Below, in pieces: positions 24,242 to 33,142 of a stretch of 42,616 nucleotides of DNA (the first letter of the stretch is position 1; the number at the start of each line of letters is the position of its first letter). The DNA comes from Amycolatopsis anabasis (GTDB lineage Bacteria > Actinomycetota > Actinomycetes > Mycobacteriales > Pseudonocardiaceae), in contig NZ_VTHK01000069.1 of the NCBI RefSeq assembly GCF_009765355.1, positions 1-42,616 of the forward strand. Direction: 5' to 3'. The notes beneath the pieces were generated by a model. That model saw only the letters and a list, made by a program, of their open reading frames with translations, searched no databases and had not been told where the DNA came from. A program made the translations under genes and the position numbers.

Positions 24242-25443
24242 GTACCCCGGACGTCCGGATGGGAACGTGGGCGCCGATGTGGCTGGTGGCCTCCCGGGAG
24301 ATCACCACCCGGCTGCGGTCCAAGGCCTACATCGTCAGCACGGTGGTGCTGCTGGTGCTGATCGTCGCCTCGGTCGTGGTGATGAAGCTGATCAGCGGCG
24401 GCTCGGACGCCACGGTCGGGGTCACCGGCCCCGCGTCGTCGCTGGCCGCCCCGCTGGAGGCCACGGCGAAGACGATCGACCAGAACGTGGCCACCAAGCA
24501 GGTGCCCGACGAGGCGGCCGGCCGCCAGCAGGTCGCCGACGGTTCGCTGGACGCGTTGCTGGTCGGCGACGGCACCCGGATCGAGGTCGTGGTCAAGAAG
24601 GACCTCGACGGCAAGCTGCGGAACGCGTTGAACGTGCTCTCCAGCCAGCTCGCGCTCAACCAGCAGATCACCGACCTGGGCGGCGATCCCGCGCAGGTGG
24701 GCGCCGCGGTCGCCAACGCGAAGGTCGAGGTCCGGCCGCTCGAGCAGCCCTACGACTACAGCGGTCAGCAGCTCGCGCTCGGCGCGATCGCGGGCATCCT
24801 GGTGTACCTGTCCCTGCTGCTCAACGGCCAGTCCGTGGCGCAGGGCGTGGTCGAGGAGAAGAGCAGCCGGGTGGTCGAGTTGCTGCTGTCCACCATCCGG
24901 CCGTGGCAGTTGATGACCGGCAAGGTGCTCGGCATCGGCGCGGTGGGGCTGATGCAGATGCTGGTGATCGGGGTGGTGGGCATCGTGGCGGGCCTGGCCA
25001 CCGGGGCGTTGACCATTTCGATCTCCGCCGCGGTCGGCACGGTGGTCTGGCTGATCGTGTGGTTCCTGCTCGGCTTCCTGATGTACTCGATCGTGTTCGC
25101 CGCGCTCGGGGCGCTGGTTTCGCGGCAGGAGGACGTCGGCGGGGCGGTTTCCCCGGCCCTGATGTTCATCATCGCCGGATACGTCGTCGGGATTTCGGTG
25201 CTGCCCTCGGACCCGGGCAACTCCCTGGCCGAGGTGCTGTCGATCATTCCGGTGTTCTCGCCGACGCTGATGCCGATGCGCCTGGCGATGGGCGGCGTGC
25301 CGGTGTGGGAGGCCGTCCTTTCGCTCGCCTTGGTCGTCGCGATCATTCCGGTGCTGGTGTGGCTCGCCGCGCGGATCTACCGCAATGCGGTGATGCGGAC
25401 CGGCGCGAAGGTCAAACTGCGGGAAGCGCTGCGGGCGGCGTGA
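24238..25443 (+). CDS. ABC-2 type permease (NatB-like)
   Basis: A 401-residue membrane protein. One helix lies near residues 32-52 and a large extracytoplasmic loop of about 120 residues follows. Five more helices make up the C-terminal half, which contains the family signature VEEKSSRVVELLLSTI. This is the ABC2-membrane-3/NatB layout. The GTG start overlaps the ATPase stop by four bases. A terminator hairpin follows 30 bases after the stop. The natural substrate cannot be named. Confidence 0.92.
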   Translation: MSTPDVRMGTWAPMWLVASREITTRLRSKAYIVSTVVLLVLIVASVVVMKLISGGSDATVGVTGPASSLAAPLEATAKTIDQNVATKQVPDEAAGRQQVADGSLDALLVGDGTRIEVVVKKDLDGKLRNALNVLSSQLALNQQITDLGGDPAQVGAAVANAKVEVRPLEQPYDYSGQQLALGAIAGILVYLSLLLNGQSVAQGVVEEKSSRVVELLLSTIRPWQLMTGKVLGIGAVGLMQMLVIGVVGIVAGLATGALTISISAAVGTVVWLIVWFLLGFLMYSIVFAALGALVSRQEDVGGAVSPALMFIIAGYVVGISVLPSDPGNSLAEVLSIIPVFSPTLMPMRLAMGGVPVWEAVLSLALVVAIIPVLVWLAARIYRNAVMRTGAKVKLREALRAA

Positions 25444-25473
25444 GTTTTCGACACATCCGTTAATAATCGAGAA

Positions 25474-25507
25474 CGCCCGGCGCGTACGGTTTCCGTCGCG
25501 CCGGGCG
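25474..25507 (+). terminator. Terminator hairpin after the NatAB-type operon
   Basis: An 11-bp perfect stem, CGCCCGGCGCG (25474-25484) with CGCGCCGGGCG (25497-25507), around a 12-base loop, 30 bases after the permease stop. Confidence 0.82.
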
Positions 25508-25669
25508 GTCTCGTCTCCCCGGTCCCCACCGGTACATCCACTATGGACCTTGTGGATCTTCCAGGTCCAGCATTGTCACCCGTTCGTGGAACCCCCGACT
25601 TGCCGGTCCCTGCTGGTTGTTCAACGCTTTGACCTAGCAACCTCAATTGCCGACAACGAGGAGGACATT

Positions 25670-26449
25670 GTGGGCGAGCAACTCAAGAACGGGCTCGGCC
25701 AGGCGTGGAATCTCGTGGCCACGTTCGTCCCGAAGCTCATCGCATTTCTGATCATCCTGTTGATCGGCTGGCTGATCGCGAAAGCGATCGCGAAGGCGCT
25801 CACCTTGGTGCTCGGTAGGCTCGGATTTTCCAAACTGGTGGACAAGACCGGGCTCACCGGAATGCTGAAGCAAACGAATATCGACGCCACCGGCATTATC
25901 GCGAAACTGGCGTATTACTTCATTCTGCTGATCGCGTTGCAATTGGCGTTCGGGGTGTTCGGCGAGACCAACCCGGTGAGCCAGTTGCTCAACGAAGTCA
26001 TCGCGTTCCTGCCCAGGATCGTGGTCGCGCTGGTGCTCATCGTGGTCGCCGCGGCGATCGCGAACGTGGTTCGCGGCGCGGTCCGGGGAGCGCTGTCCAC
26101 CCGGCCCGCGGGCCGCCTGCTGGGCACCATCAGCTACTGGCTGATCATGGCATTCGGCATCATCGCGGCGCTGAACCAGATCAACATCGCGACCACGGTG
26201 ACCACTCCGGTGCTCGTGACCGTGCTGGCGACCATCGGCGGCGTGCTCGTCGTCGGCCTCGGCGGCGGCCTGATCAAACCCGCCCAGCAGCGCTGGGACG
26301 GCTGGCTGGCCAACCTCCAGGGGCAGATCGGCCAGGGCGGCGGCGACCGGTCTCAGGTGAACGGCGGCCCGGGGCAGCAGCGGTCCGCGGCCACCGCGCA
26401 GACGGACGTGCCCACCCCGCCGCAGGGCATCAACCGCGTCGATCGGTAG
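25670..26449 (+). CDS. TM-helix repeat membrane protein, mechanosensitive-channel-like
   Basis: A 259-residue membrane protein with four to five helices. Two stretches, VPKLIAFLIILLIGWLIAKA near residues 20-39 and LPRIVVALVLIVVAAAIANV near 115-134, match the conserved TM-helix repeat found in small MscS-related proteins. There is no MscS beta-domain, so ion conduction is not established. The C-terminus is a Gly/Gln-rich tail. The GTG start is set by GAGGAGG seven bases upstream. It is transcribed alone, between two terminator hairpins. Confidence 0.82.
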   Translation: MGEQLKNGLGQAWNLVATFVPKLIAFLIILLIGWLIAKAIAKALTLVLGRLGFSKLVDKTGLTGMLKQTNIDATGIIAKLAYYFILLIALQLAFGVFGETNPVSQLLNEVIAFLPRIVVALVLIVVAAAIANVVRGAVRGALSTRPAGRLLGTISYWLIMAFGIIAALNQINIATTVTTPVLVTVLATIGGVLVVGLGGGLIKPAQQRWDGWLANLQGQIGQGGGDRSQVNGGPGQQRSAATAQTDVPTPPQGINRVDR

Positions 26450-26460
26450 TTCCCGTTCCG

Positions 26461-26498
26461 GCCCGGCTCCGAAAGTGTCGCCACTTTCGGAGCCGGGC
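26461..26498 (+). terminator. 17-bp-stem terminator hairpin
   Basis: A perfect 17-bp stem (26461-26477 with 26482-26498), with arms beginning GCCCGGCTCCG, around a TCGC tetraloop, 12 bases after the stop codon of the TM-helix protein. Confidence 0.92.
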
Positions 26499-26578
26499 CG
26501 TGTTCTGTGTCTCACAAACGGGTGGGGAATGCCGTCCGCGGCGCGCATGTTGGGTGCAGCGAGGGAAGGAGCGCGCCG

Positions 26579-27214
26579 GTGGACTTGTTGCTGCAGCACG
26601 GCCTGACGGTGTTCGGTCAGTCGATTTCCTTCGCGGAGCTCGCCGGCCAGCTGTGCGCGCTCGCCGTGGTCTTCCTGGCCGAACGGCGCACGTTGTGGAC
26701 CTGGCCGGTCCAGGTCGGCGCCACCGTGCTGCTGTTCTCGGTCTACGTCTCGGCTCATCTCGGCGGGCTCGCCACGCGGCAGATCGCGATCCTGCTGATC
26801 TCGCTCTACGGCTGGTGGGCGTGGACGCGGCGGCGCGATCCCGTGTACGGCGTGGTGGTGCGCCGGGGCCGGGGCGTCGAACGGCTGGTCATGGCGGGGG
26901 CGTTCGTCGCGGGCACGGTCGCGATGGCGTTGCTGCTGGACGCGTTGAACGCCTCCTGGTCGCCGTGGCCGGACGCGGCGATCTTCGTCGGCACGCTGGT
27001 CGCCTTCGCCGCGCAGGGCGCCGGGCTGGTCGAGTTCTGGCTGGTCTGGCTCGCCGTGGACGCGATCGGGGTGCCCCTGCAACTGGCGTCCGGGCTGTAC
27101 TTCTCGGCCGCGATCTACCTGGTGTTCGCGGGCCTGGTCGTGCACGGGTGGTGGAGCTGGAACCGCTCGGCCCGCCGGGTGACCGCGCCCGTGGTCAGGG
27201 CAGCATCCAGCTGA
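26579..27214 (+). CDS. pnuC: Nicotinamide riboside/mononucleotide transporter, PnuC family
   Basis: A 211-residue membrane protein with about seven helices. The family pattern is visible in ISLYGWWAWTRRR near residue 75 and in the late LVEFWLVWLAVDAIGVPLQ. PnuC proteins take up vitamin B3-type NAD precursors by facilitated diffusion, trapped by later phosphorylation; no NadR-like kinase is nearby. The GTG start is preceded by GGAAGGAG. The 3' end overlaps the convergent lactate permease gene by 20 bases. Confidence 0.85.
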   Translation: MDLLLQHGLTVFGQSISFAELAGQLCALAVVFLAERRTLWTWPVQVGATVLLFSVYVSAHLGGLATRQIAILLISLYGWWAWTRRRDPVYGVVVRRGRGVERLVMAGAFVAGTVAMALLLDALNASWSPWPDAAIFVGTLVAFAAQGAGLVEFWLVWLAVDAIGVPLQLASGLYFSAAIYLVFAGLVVHGWWSWNRSARRVTAPVVRAASS

Positions 27215-28811
27215 GCGCCGCCGTGCTCTGACCGACCACGATCAGGCACATCACCAGCAGCAGCCCGATGCTCCAGGGCAGCACCTTGCGCAGCAGGCGC
27301 CCCTCCTCACCAGGGAGGTTGGCCGCGACGCAGGCGATGGTCAGGTTCTGCGGCGAGATCATCTTGCCGAGCACGCCGCCGGAGCTGTTCGCGGCGGCGA
27401 GCAGATCGGCCGGGAGCCCGGTCTGCCCGGCCGCGGTGACCTGGAGCGCGCCGAACAGGGCGTTCGCCGAGGTGTCCGAACCGGAGACCGCGACGCCGAA
27501 CCAGCCGAGCACGGGGGAGAGGAATGCCAGCCCGGCGCCCGCACCGGCGATCAGGTAGCCGATCGTCGTGGTCTGCCCGGACAGGTTCAGCACGTAGGCC
27601 AGCGCGAGCACCCCGGTGACGGTGAGGATGGCGAACCGGAGCTCCCGCACGGTCGCCAGCCACTCGCGCAGGGTGTCGCGCGCGGCGACGCGCAGCGCGA
27701 GCGCGGTCAGGACGCCCGCGAGCAGGACGAGCGTGCCGCCGGTGCTCAGGAACGGGATCGAGAAGAGGTTGCCGGCGACCGGTTTGCCGTTCGCGTTGGC
27801 CACGTCGAGGACCGGCCAGTCGAACTTCCAGGTGGCCGCGTCGAGCAGCTTCTTCACCGGGGGCAGCTGGCCGATCGAGAAGATCGCGATGATCAGCGCG
27901 TAGGGCACGTAGGCCCGGACCACTTCGGCACGGCGGTCCGGTTCGTCCAGGACCTCGGTCCGGACGCCGGTGAGCACCTTCCGCCGGACCTCCTCGCGGG
28001 CGGGTTTGCGCGCGGCGGGCAGCAGCACCAGCGCGGCGGCCCCGGCGAGGGCGGCGCCGATGTCGGCGAGCTGCGCGGACACGTAGTTCGAGGCGAGGAA
28101 CTGGAAGACGCCGAACGCGACCCCGCAGACGAGCGCGGGCAGCCAGGTCTCCCGCAGGCCGCGCTTCCCGTCGACGATGATCACCAGCAGCAGCGGGACG
28201 AACAGGGCGAGCAGCGGTGTCTGGCGCCCGACGATCGAGGACACGGTGTCCAGCGGCAGGCCGGTGACCTGCGCGAGGGTGACCACCGGCGTGCCCATCG
28301 CGCCGAACGCGACCGGGGCGGTGTTGGCCACCAGGGCGACCATCGCCGCCCGGACCGGCGCGAAGCCGAGCGCGACCAGCATCACCGCGCTGATCGCCAC
28401 CGGCGCGCCGAATCCGGCGAGGGCTTCCATCAGCGCGCCGAAGCAGAACGCGATGATCAGCGCCTGGATGCGGGGATCGTCGGAAACGCGGCCGAACGAC
28501 CGGCGCAGGACGTCGAAGTGCCCGGTGCGCACGGTGATCCGGTAGATCCACAGCGCGTTCACCACGATCCACATGATCGGGAACAGCCCGAACGCGGCGC
28601 CCTGCACGGCGGACGACAGGGCCTGCGGCAGGGGCATGGCGTAGACCGCGATCGCGACGACGAGCGCGACGGCGAGGCCGAGCAGGGCGGCGAGGTGGGC
28701 CTTCATCCGGACCACGCCCAGCAGCACGAGCACGGTGGCCAGGGGCAAGGCCGCCACGAGCGCGGACAGGCCGAGCGACCCGGCCAGCGGAGCAAGCTGC
28801 TGAACGAACAT
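27195..28811 (-). CDS. lctP: L-lactate permease
   Basis: A 538-residue LctP/GlcA-family permease with about 13 helices. Family signatures are FCFGALMEALAGFGAPVAISA near residues 120-140 (glycine-rich, broken by hydrophobics), TPVVTLAQVTGLP, and near the C-terminus AVSGSDTSANALFG and KMISPQNLTIA. It imports L-lactate or related 2-hydroxyacids with protons. The ATG at 28811 has GAGGTCGGGG upstream. It is transcribed in the same direction as lldD but behind a hairpin, so it may be expressed by read-through or its own promoter. Confidence 0.94.
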   Translation of the reverse strand: MFVQQLAPLAGSLGLSALVAALPLATVLVLLGVVRMKAHLAALLGLAVALVVAIAVYAMPLPQALSSAVQGAAFGLFPIMWIVVNALWIYRITVRTGHFDVLRRSFGRVSDDPRIQALIIAFCFGALMEALAGFGAPVAISAVMLVALGFAPVRAAMVALVANTAPVAFGAMGTPVVTLAQVTGLPLDTVSSIVGRQTPLLALFVPLLLVIIVDGKRGLRETWLPALVCGVAFGVFQFLASNYVSAQLADIGAALAGAAALVLLPAARKPAREEVRRKVLTGVRTEVLDEPDRRAEVVRAYVPYALIIAIFSIGQLPPVKKLLDAATWKFDWPVLDVANANGKPVAGNLFSIPFLSTGGTLVLLAGVLTALALRVAARDTLREWLATVRELRFAILTVTGVLALAYVLNLSGQTTTIGYLIAGAGAGLAFLSPVLGWFGVAVSGSDTSANALFGALQVTAAGQTGLPADLLAAANSSGGVLGKMISPQNLTIACVAANLPGEEGRLLRKVLPWSIGLLLVMCLIVVGQSTAALSWMLP

Positions 28812-28937
28812 ACCCCGACCTCGTTTCCATAATCCGGAAACAGCCTTCCAGGCGCTGGCCGAGATCCTCGTCACAAACTCCGCGCCACGTCAAGCTCTTG
28901 GCGCATTTGGCCTAACGCCCGAGGGCACCGGGTACCG

Positions 28938-28989
28938 GGGGTCGTGAGTGTTCAGGCCGGTTGGAACCGGACCGAACACTCACGACCCC
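28938..28989 (-). terminator. 16-bp-stem hairpin between lldD and lctP
   Basis: A perfect 16-bp stem, GGGGTCGTGAGTGTTC at 28938-28953 with its complement at 28974-28989, and a smaller CCGG-TT/AA-CCGG hairpin inside the loop. It begins four bases after the lldD stop and should at least partly end that transcript. Confidence 0.85.
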
Positions 28990-28992
28990 GGG

Positions 28993-30204
28993 TCAGCGGA
29001 GGGTGGCGTGGGTGGGGCGGAGGTCGGCGATCCGCCGCACGCCTAGCAGCTGCATGGTCCGCACGATCTCCGCCCGCAGGATCTCGACGGTCCGGCGGAC
29101 CCCGCGCTCGCCCCCGGCCATCAGGCCGTAGAGGTAGGCGCGGCCGATCAGGCAGGCGTCCGCGCCGCGGGCCATCGCGGCCACGATGTCGCCGCCGGAC
29201 AGGATGCCGGTGTCCAGCCAGACCTCGGCCCGCCCGCCGACCGCGTCCAGCGTCGCGGGCAGCAGTTCCAGCGGGGTCGGCGCGCGGTCGAGCTGGCGGC
29301 CGCCGTGGTTGGACAGCAGCACCGCGTCCGCCCCGCGGGAGACCACGTCCCGCGCGTCGTCGACGTTCTGGATGCCCTTCACCACGAGCTTGCCCGGCCA
29401 CGACTCGCGCACCCAGTCGAGCACGCCGAAGTCGAGTGTCGGGTCGAACATCTCGTTGATCAGTTCGGCGACCGTGCCGCCCCAGGAAGTCAGCGAGGCG
29501 AAGGTGAGCGGCTCGGTGGTCAGCAGGTTGATCCACCACGCCGGGTGCATCGCGCCGTCGAGGAAGGTGCGCAGGGTGAGCGCGGGCGGAATGGACAGGC
29601 CGTTGCGCACATCGCGCATCCGCGCCCCGGCGACCGGGGTGTCCACGGTCAGCAGGAGCGTGTCGTATCCGGACTCCCAGGCCCGATTCATCAGATCCTG
29701 GCCGGCCGCGCGGTCCCGCCACACGTACAGCTGGAACCACTTCCGCGCCCCCGGACCGGCCGCGGCGACGTCCTCGATCGAGGTCGTGCCCATGGTGGAC
29801 AGCGCATAAGGGATGCCCGCGTCCTGCGCGACCCGGACGACCGCGCGCTCGCCCTCGTGGTTCATCATGCGCGTGAACCCGGTGGGCGCGAAGGCGAACG
29901 GGAGCTCCGAGCGCTTGCCGAGGATCTCCGTGCTCGTGTCCACTTCGGACACACCGCGGAGCACGTTGGGGTGGAACTCGATGCCGCGGAACGTCTGCCG
30001 CGCCCGGCGGAGGCTGTCCTCGAGCTCGGCGGCGCCATCGGTGTAGTCGAAGACCGCGCGGGGACTGCGTTTGCGGGCGATCATGCGGAGGTCGTCGATC
30101 GTGTTCGCCGCGGCGAGCCTGCGCTCGGTCGGGTTGAGCTTGATCGGCTTCGGTCGCAGGATCTGCTTGAGCTCGCTGGGCCGGGGCAGGCGGCGCTGGG
30201 TCAC
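28993..30204 (-). CDS. lldD: FMN-dependent L-lactate dehydrogenase / 2-hydroxyacid oxidase
   Basis: A 403-residue FMN enzyme of the alpha-hydroxy-acid dehydrogenase family. The active-site histidine and arginine lie in SNHGGRQLD, FMN-binding stretches are FAPTGFTRMMNHEGE and LLTVDTPVAGAR, and the C-terminal GGDIVAAMARGADACLIGRAYLYG closes the TIM barrel. The N-terminal extension before residue 50 is typical of actinobacterial LldD. It oxidises L-lactate to pyruvate, feeding the quinone pool if membrane-associated. The GTG at 30204 is placed eight bases after GGGAGG. It is encoded next to the lactate permease and downstream of aceE. Confidence 0.92.
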   Translation of the reverse strand: MTQRRLPRPSELKQILRPKPIKLNPTERRLAAANTIDDLRMIARKRSPRAVFDYTDGAAELEDSLRRARQTFRGIEFHPNVLRGVSEVDTSTEILGKRSELPFAFAPTGFTRMMNHEGERAVVRVAQDAGIPYALSTMGTTSIEDVAAAGPGARKWFQLYVWRDRAAGQDLMNRAWESGYDTLLLTVDTPVAGARMRDVRNGLSIPPALTLRTFLDGAMHPAWWINLLTTEPLTFASLTSWGGTVAELINEMFDPTLDFGVLDWVRESWPGKLVVKGIQNVDDARDVVSRGADAVLLSNHGGRQLDRAPTPLELLPATLDAVGGRAEVWLDTGILSGGDIVAAMARGADACLIGRAYLYGLMAGGERGVRRTVEILRAEIVRTMQLLGVRRIADLRPTHATLR

Positions 30205-30260
30205 TCGGTCATCCTCCCAAGGATCAGGAAACATCCGATGTCTTGAGCTTAGTCCTCGGC

Positions 30261-30340
30261 GGCAGGAAGGGACCTTCGCTCCCCCAGAACGAGAGCGAGG
30301 GACCTTTACTCCGGTTTATCGGTAGCAAAGGTCCCTCGCT
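30261..30340 (-). terminator. Tandem 'GGGACCTT' hairpins after aceE
   Basis: The main stem is AGCGAGGGACCTTT (30294-30307) with its complement (30327-30340), 14 bp perfect, flanked on the plus side by ATTTTTG. A further GGGACCTTCGCTC copy at 30269-30281 can pair with the GAGCGAGGG word at 30293, giving alternative folds. It lies nine bases after the aceE stop. The words match the hairpin at 11811-11855. Confidence 0.8.
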
Positions 30341-30349
30341 ATTTTTGGG

Positions 30350-33142
30350 TCAGGCGTTGCCGGAGTCCGAGGTCTGCGGCCCCGCGGCGGAGACGTCGTC
30401 GATGCGGTACTTGCGCGCCGCCTCCACGACCTTCGCCTGGTCCACCTCGCCCCGGCGGGCGAGCGCGGTCAGCACGCCCACCGTGATCGACTCGGCGTCC
30501 ACCAGGAAGTGGCGCCGCGCCGCCGGGCGGGTGTCGGAGAAACCGAAACCGTCGGTGCCCAGGGTGAGCATGTCGGTGGGCACCCACGGGCGGATCAGGT
30601 CCGGCACCGCGCGCATCCAGTCCGAGACGGCCACGACCGGGCCCGCCACGCCCCGCAGCTTCTCGGTCACGTACGGGACCCGCGGATCGCTGGCCGGGTA
30701 GAGCAGGTTGTCGTGGTCGACCTCGACGGCTTCGCGGCGCAGTTCCGTCCACGAGGTCGCCGACCAGACGGCCGCCCGGACGCCCCATTCCTCGGCCAGC
30801 AACCGCTGGGCCTTCAGGGCGTCCGGCATGGTGACGCCGGAGACCAGGATCTGCGCCTCGGGACCGTCCCCGGCGGGCGCCTCGGCGTAGCGGTAGAGCC
30901 CGCGGAGCAGGCCCTCGACGTCGAGGTTCTCCGGTTCGGCCGGCTGCTGGTACGGCTCGTTGTAGATCGTCACGTAGTAGAAGACGTTCTCGCCGTTGCC
31001 GTCCGGCCCGGTCTCGCCGTACATCCGGCGCAGGCCGTCCCGCACGATGTGCGCGATCTCGAACGCCCACGCCGGGTCGTAGGCCACCACCGCCGGGTTC
31101 GTCGCCGACAGCAGCAGCGAGTGCCCGTCCGCGTGCTGCAGGCCCTCACCGGTCAGCGTGGTCCGCCCGGCCGTGGCGCCGAGCACGAAACCGCGCGCCA
31201 TCTGGTCCGCCGCCGCGTACAGGCCGTCGCCGGTCCGCTGGAACCCGAACATCGAGTAGAAGATGTAGATCGGGATCATCGGCTCGCCGTGCGTGGCGTA
31301 CGAGGTGCCGACGGCGGTGAACGACGCCGTCGACCCGGCCTCGTTGATGCCCTCGTGCAGCAGCTGGCCGTGCTCGGATTCCTTGTACGCCAGCATCAGG
31401 CTCGCGTCGACCGAGGTGTAGGACTGCCCGTGCGGGTTGTAGATCTTGGCCGTCGGGAACATCGAGTCCAGGCCGAACGTGCGCGCCTCGTCCGGGATGA
31501 TCGGCACGATCCGCTTGCCGATCTCGGCGTCCTTGGCCAGTTCGCGGACCAGCCGGACGAACGCCATCGTGGTGGCGACCTCCTGCTTGCCCGAACCCTT
31601 GCGGACGCCCTCGTAGACCTTGTCGCCCGGCAGCACCAGCGCCTTCGCCTTGGACCGCCGCTCGGGCAGGAAACCGCCGAGCGCCTTGCGGCGGCCGAGC
31701 AGGTACTCGATCTCCGGCGAGTTCTCGCCCGGGTGGTAGTACGGCGGCAGCTTCGGGTCCCGTTCCAGTTCCTCGTCGCTGATCGGGATGCGCTGGGCGT
31801 CCCGGAACAGCTTGAGGTCGTCCAGGGTGAGCTTCTTCATCTGGTGCGTGGCGTTGCGGCCCTCGAACGCCGGGCCCAGGCCGTAGCCCTTGATGGTGTG
31901 CGCGAGGATCACCGTCGGCTGGCCGTGGTGCTCCAGCGCCGCCTTGTACGCCGCGTAGACCTTGCGGTAGTCGTGCCCGCCGCGCTTGAGGTTCCAGATG
32001 TCGGCGTCGGAGAGGTCCTTGACCAGCTCCTTGGTCCGCGGGTCGCGGCCGAAGAAGTGCTCGCGGACGTAGGCGCCGTCGTTGGCCTTGTAGGTCTGGT
32101 AGTCGCCGTCCGGCGTGGTGTTCATCAGGTTGACCAGCGCGCCGTCGCGGTCGGCGTGCAGCAGGGCGTCCCACTCGCGGCCCCAGATCACCTTGATCAC
32201 GTTCCAGCCCGCGCCCCGGAAGTAGGCCTCGAGTTCCTGGATGATCTTCCCGTTGCCGCGCACCGGGCCGTCCAGGCGCTGCAGGTTGCAGTTGATCACG
32301 AAGGTCAGGTTGTCCAGGCCCTCGCCGGCGGCCACATGGATGAGCCCGCGCGATTCCGGCTCGTCCATCTCGCCGTCGCCGAGGAACGCCCAGACGTGCT
32401 GGTCGTTGGTGTCCTTGATGCCCCGGTCGCGCAGGTAGCGGTTGAACCGGGCCTGGTAGATGGCGTTCATCGGGCCCAGCCCCATGGACACCGTCGGGTT
32501 CTCCCAGAACTCGGGCATCAGCCGCGGGTGCGGGTACGACGGCAGGCCGCCGCCCTGCCCGGCGTGCGAGTACTCCTGCCGGAACCCGTCGAGCTGGTCC
32601 GCGGTGAGACGTCCCTCCAGGTAGGCGCGCGCGTAGATGCCGGGGGAGGCGTGCCCCTGGATGTAGATCTGGTCGCCGCCGCCGGAGTGGTCCTTGCCGC
32701 GGAAGAAGTGGTTGAAACCGACCTCGTACAGCGCGGCGGACGAGGCGTAGGTCGAAATGTGACCACCGACACCCACGCCCGGGCGCTGGGCGCGGTGCAC
32801 CATGATCGCCGCGTTCCACCGGATGTACGCGCGGTAGCGGCGTTCGATCTCCTCGTCACCGGGGAACCAGGGCTCGTTCTCGGTGGGAATCGTGTTGACG
32901 TAGTCCGTCGCGGTCAGCGGCGGGACGCCGATGTTGCGTTCGCGGGCGCGCTCCAGAACCCTCAACATCAGGTAACGGGCTCGTTGCTGACCGCCACGAG
33001 CCAGTGCCGCGTCGAAGGAATCCAGCCATTCGGCCGTCTCCTCCGGGTCGATGTCGGGCAGGTGGGCGGCCAGTCCGTCACGGATCACGCGGACGCGTGC
33101 CGGTGCGTCCTGGCCGGGGGCGCCGTTGCTCTGCGGGGCCAA
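30350..33142 (-). CDS. aceE: Pyruvate dehydrogenase E1 component, homodimeric type
   Basis: A 930-residue E1 that decarboxylates pyruvate with thiamine diphosphate and reductively acetylates E2. The ThDP motif runs from FLGDGEMDEPES to NCNLQRLDGP. Other clear family stretches are RPGVGVGGHISTYASSA and GHASPGIYARA. The start is TTG at 33142, with GAGGAGATCCC directly upstream; the reading frame remains open further upstream, but the N-terminus after the TTG matches mycobacterial AceE (VRVIRDGLAAHLPDIDPEETAEWLDSF, broken by a variable residue). E2/E3 genes are not in the window. Gene order AhpE-DUF3052-AceE matches Rv2238c-Rv2241. Confidence 0.95.
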   Translation of the reverse strand: MAPQSNGAPGQDAPARVRVIRDGLAAHLPDIDPEETAEWLDSFDAALARGGQQRARYLMLRVLERARERNIGVPPLTATDYVNTIPTENEPWFPGDEEIERRYRAYIRWNAAIMVHRAQRPGVGVGGHISTYASSAALYEVGFNHFFRGKDHSGGGDQIYIQGHASPGIYARAYLEGRLTADQLDGFRQEYSHAGQGGGLPSYPHPRLMPEFWENPTVSMGLGPMNAIYQARFNRYLRDRGIKDTNDQHVWAFLGDGEMDEPESRGLIHVAAGEGLDNLTFVINCNLQRLDGPVRGNGKIIQELEAYFRGAGWNVIKVIWGREWDALLHADRDGALVNLMNTTPDGDYQTYKANDGAYVREHFFGRDPRTKELVKDLSDADIWNLKRGGHDYRKVYAAYKAALEHHGQPTVILAHTIKGYGLGPAFEGRNATHQMKKLTLDDLKLFRDAQRIPISDEELERDPKLPPYYHPGENSPEIEYLLGRRKALGGFLPERRSKAKALVLPGDKVYEGVRKGSGKQEVATTMAFVRLVRELAKDAEIGKRIVPIIPDEARTFGLDSMFPTAKIYNPHGQSYTSVDASLMLAYKESEHGQLLHEGINEAGSTASFTAVGTSYATHGEPMIPIYIFYSMFGFQRTGDGLYAAADQMARGFVLGATAGRTTLTGEGLQHADGHSLLLSATNPAVVAYDPAWAFEIAHIVRDGLRRMYGETGPDGNGENVFYYVTIYNEPYQQPAEPENLDVEGLLRGLYRYAEAPAGDGPEAQILVSGVTMPDALKAQRLLAEEWGVRAAVWSATSWTELRREAVEVDHDNLLYPASDPRVPYVTEKLRGVAGPVVAVSDWMRAVPDLIRPWVPTDMLTLGTDGFGFSDTRPAARRHFLVDAESITVGVLTALARRGEVDQAKVVEAARKYRIDDVSAAGPQTSDSGNA

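Noticed and set aside
25444..25669. Upstream in-frame start at 25550 for the TM-helix protein
   Set aside because: It lacks a ribosome-binding site and adds non-conserved residues; GTG at 25670 has GAGGAGG at ideal spacing.
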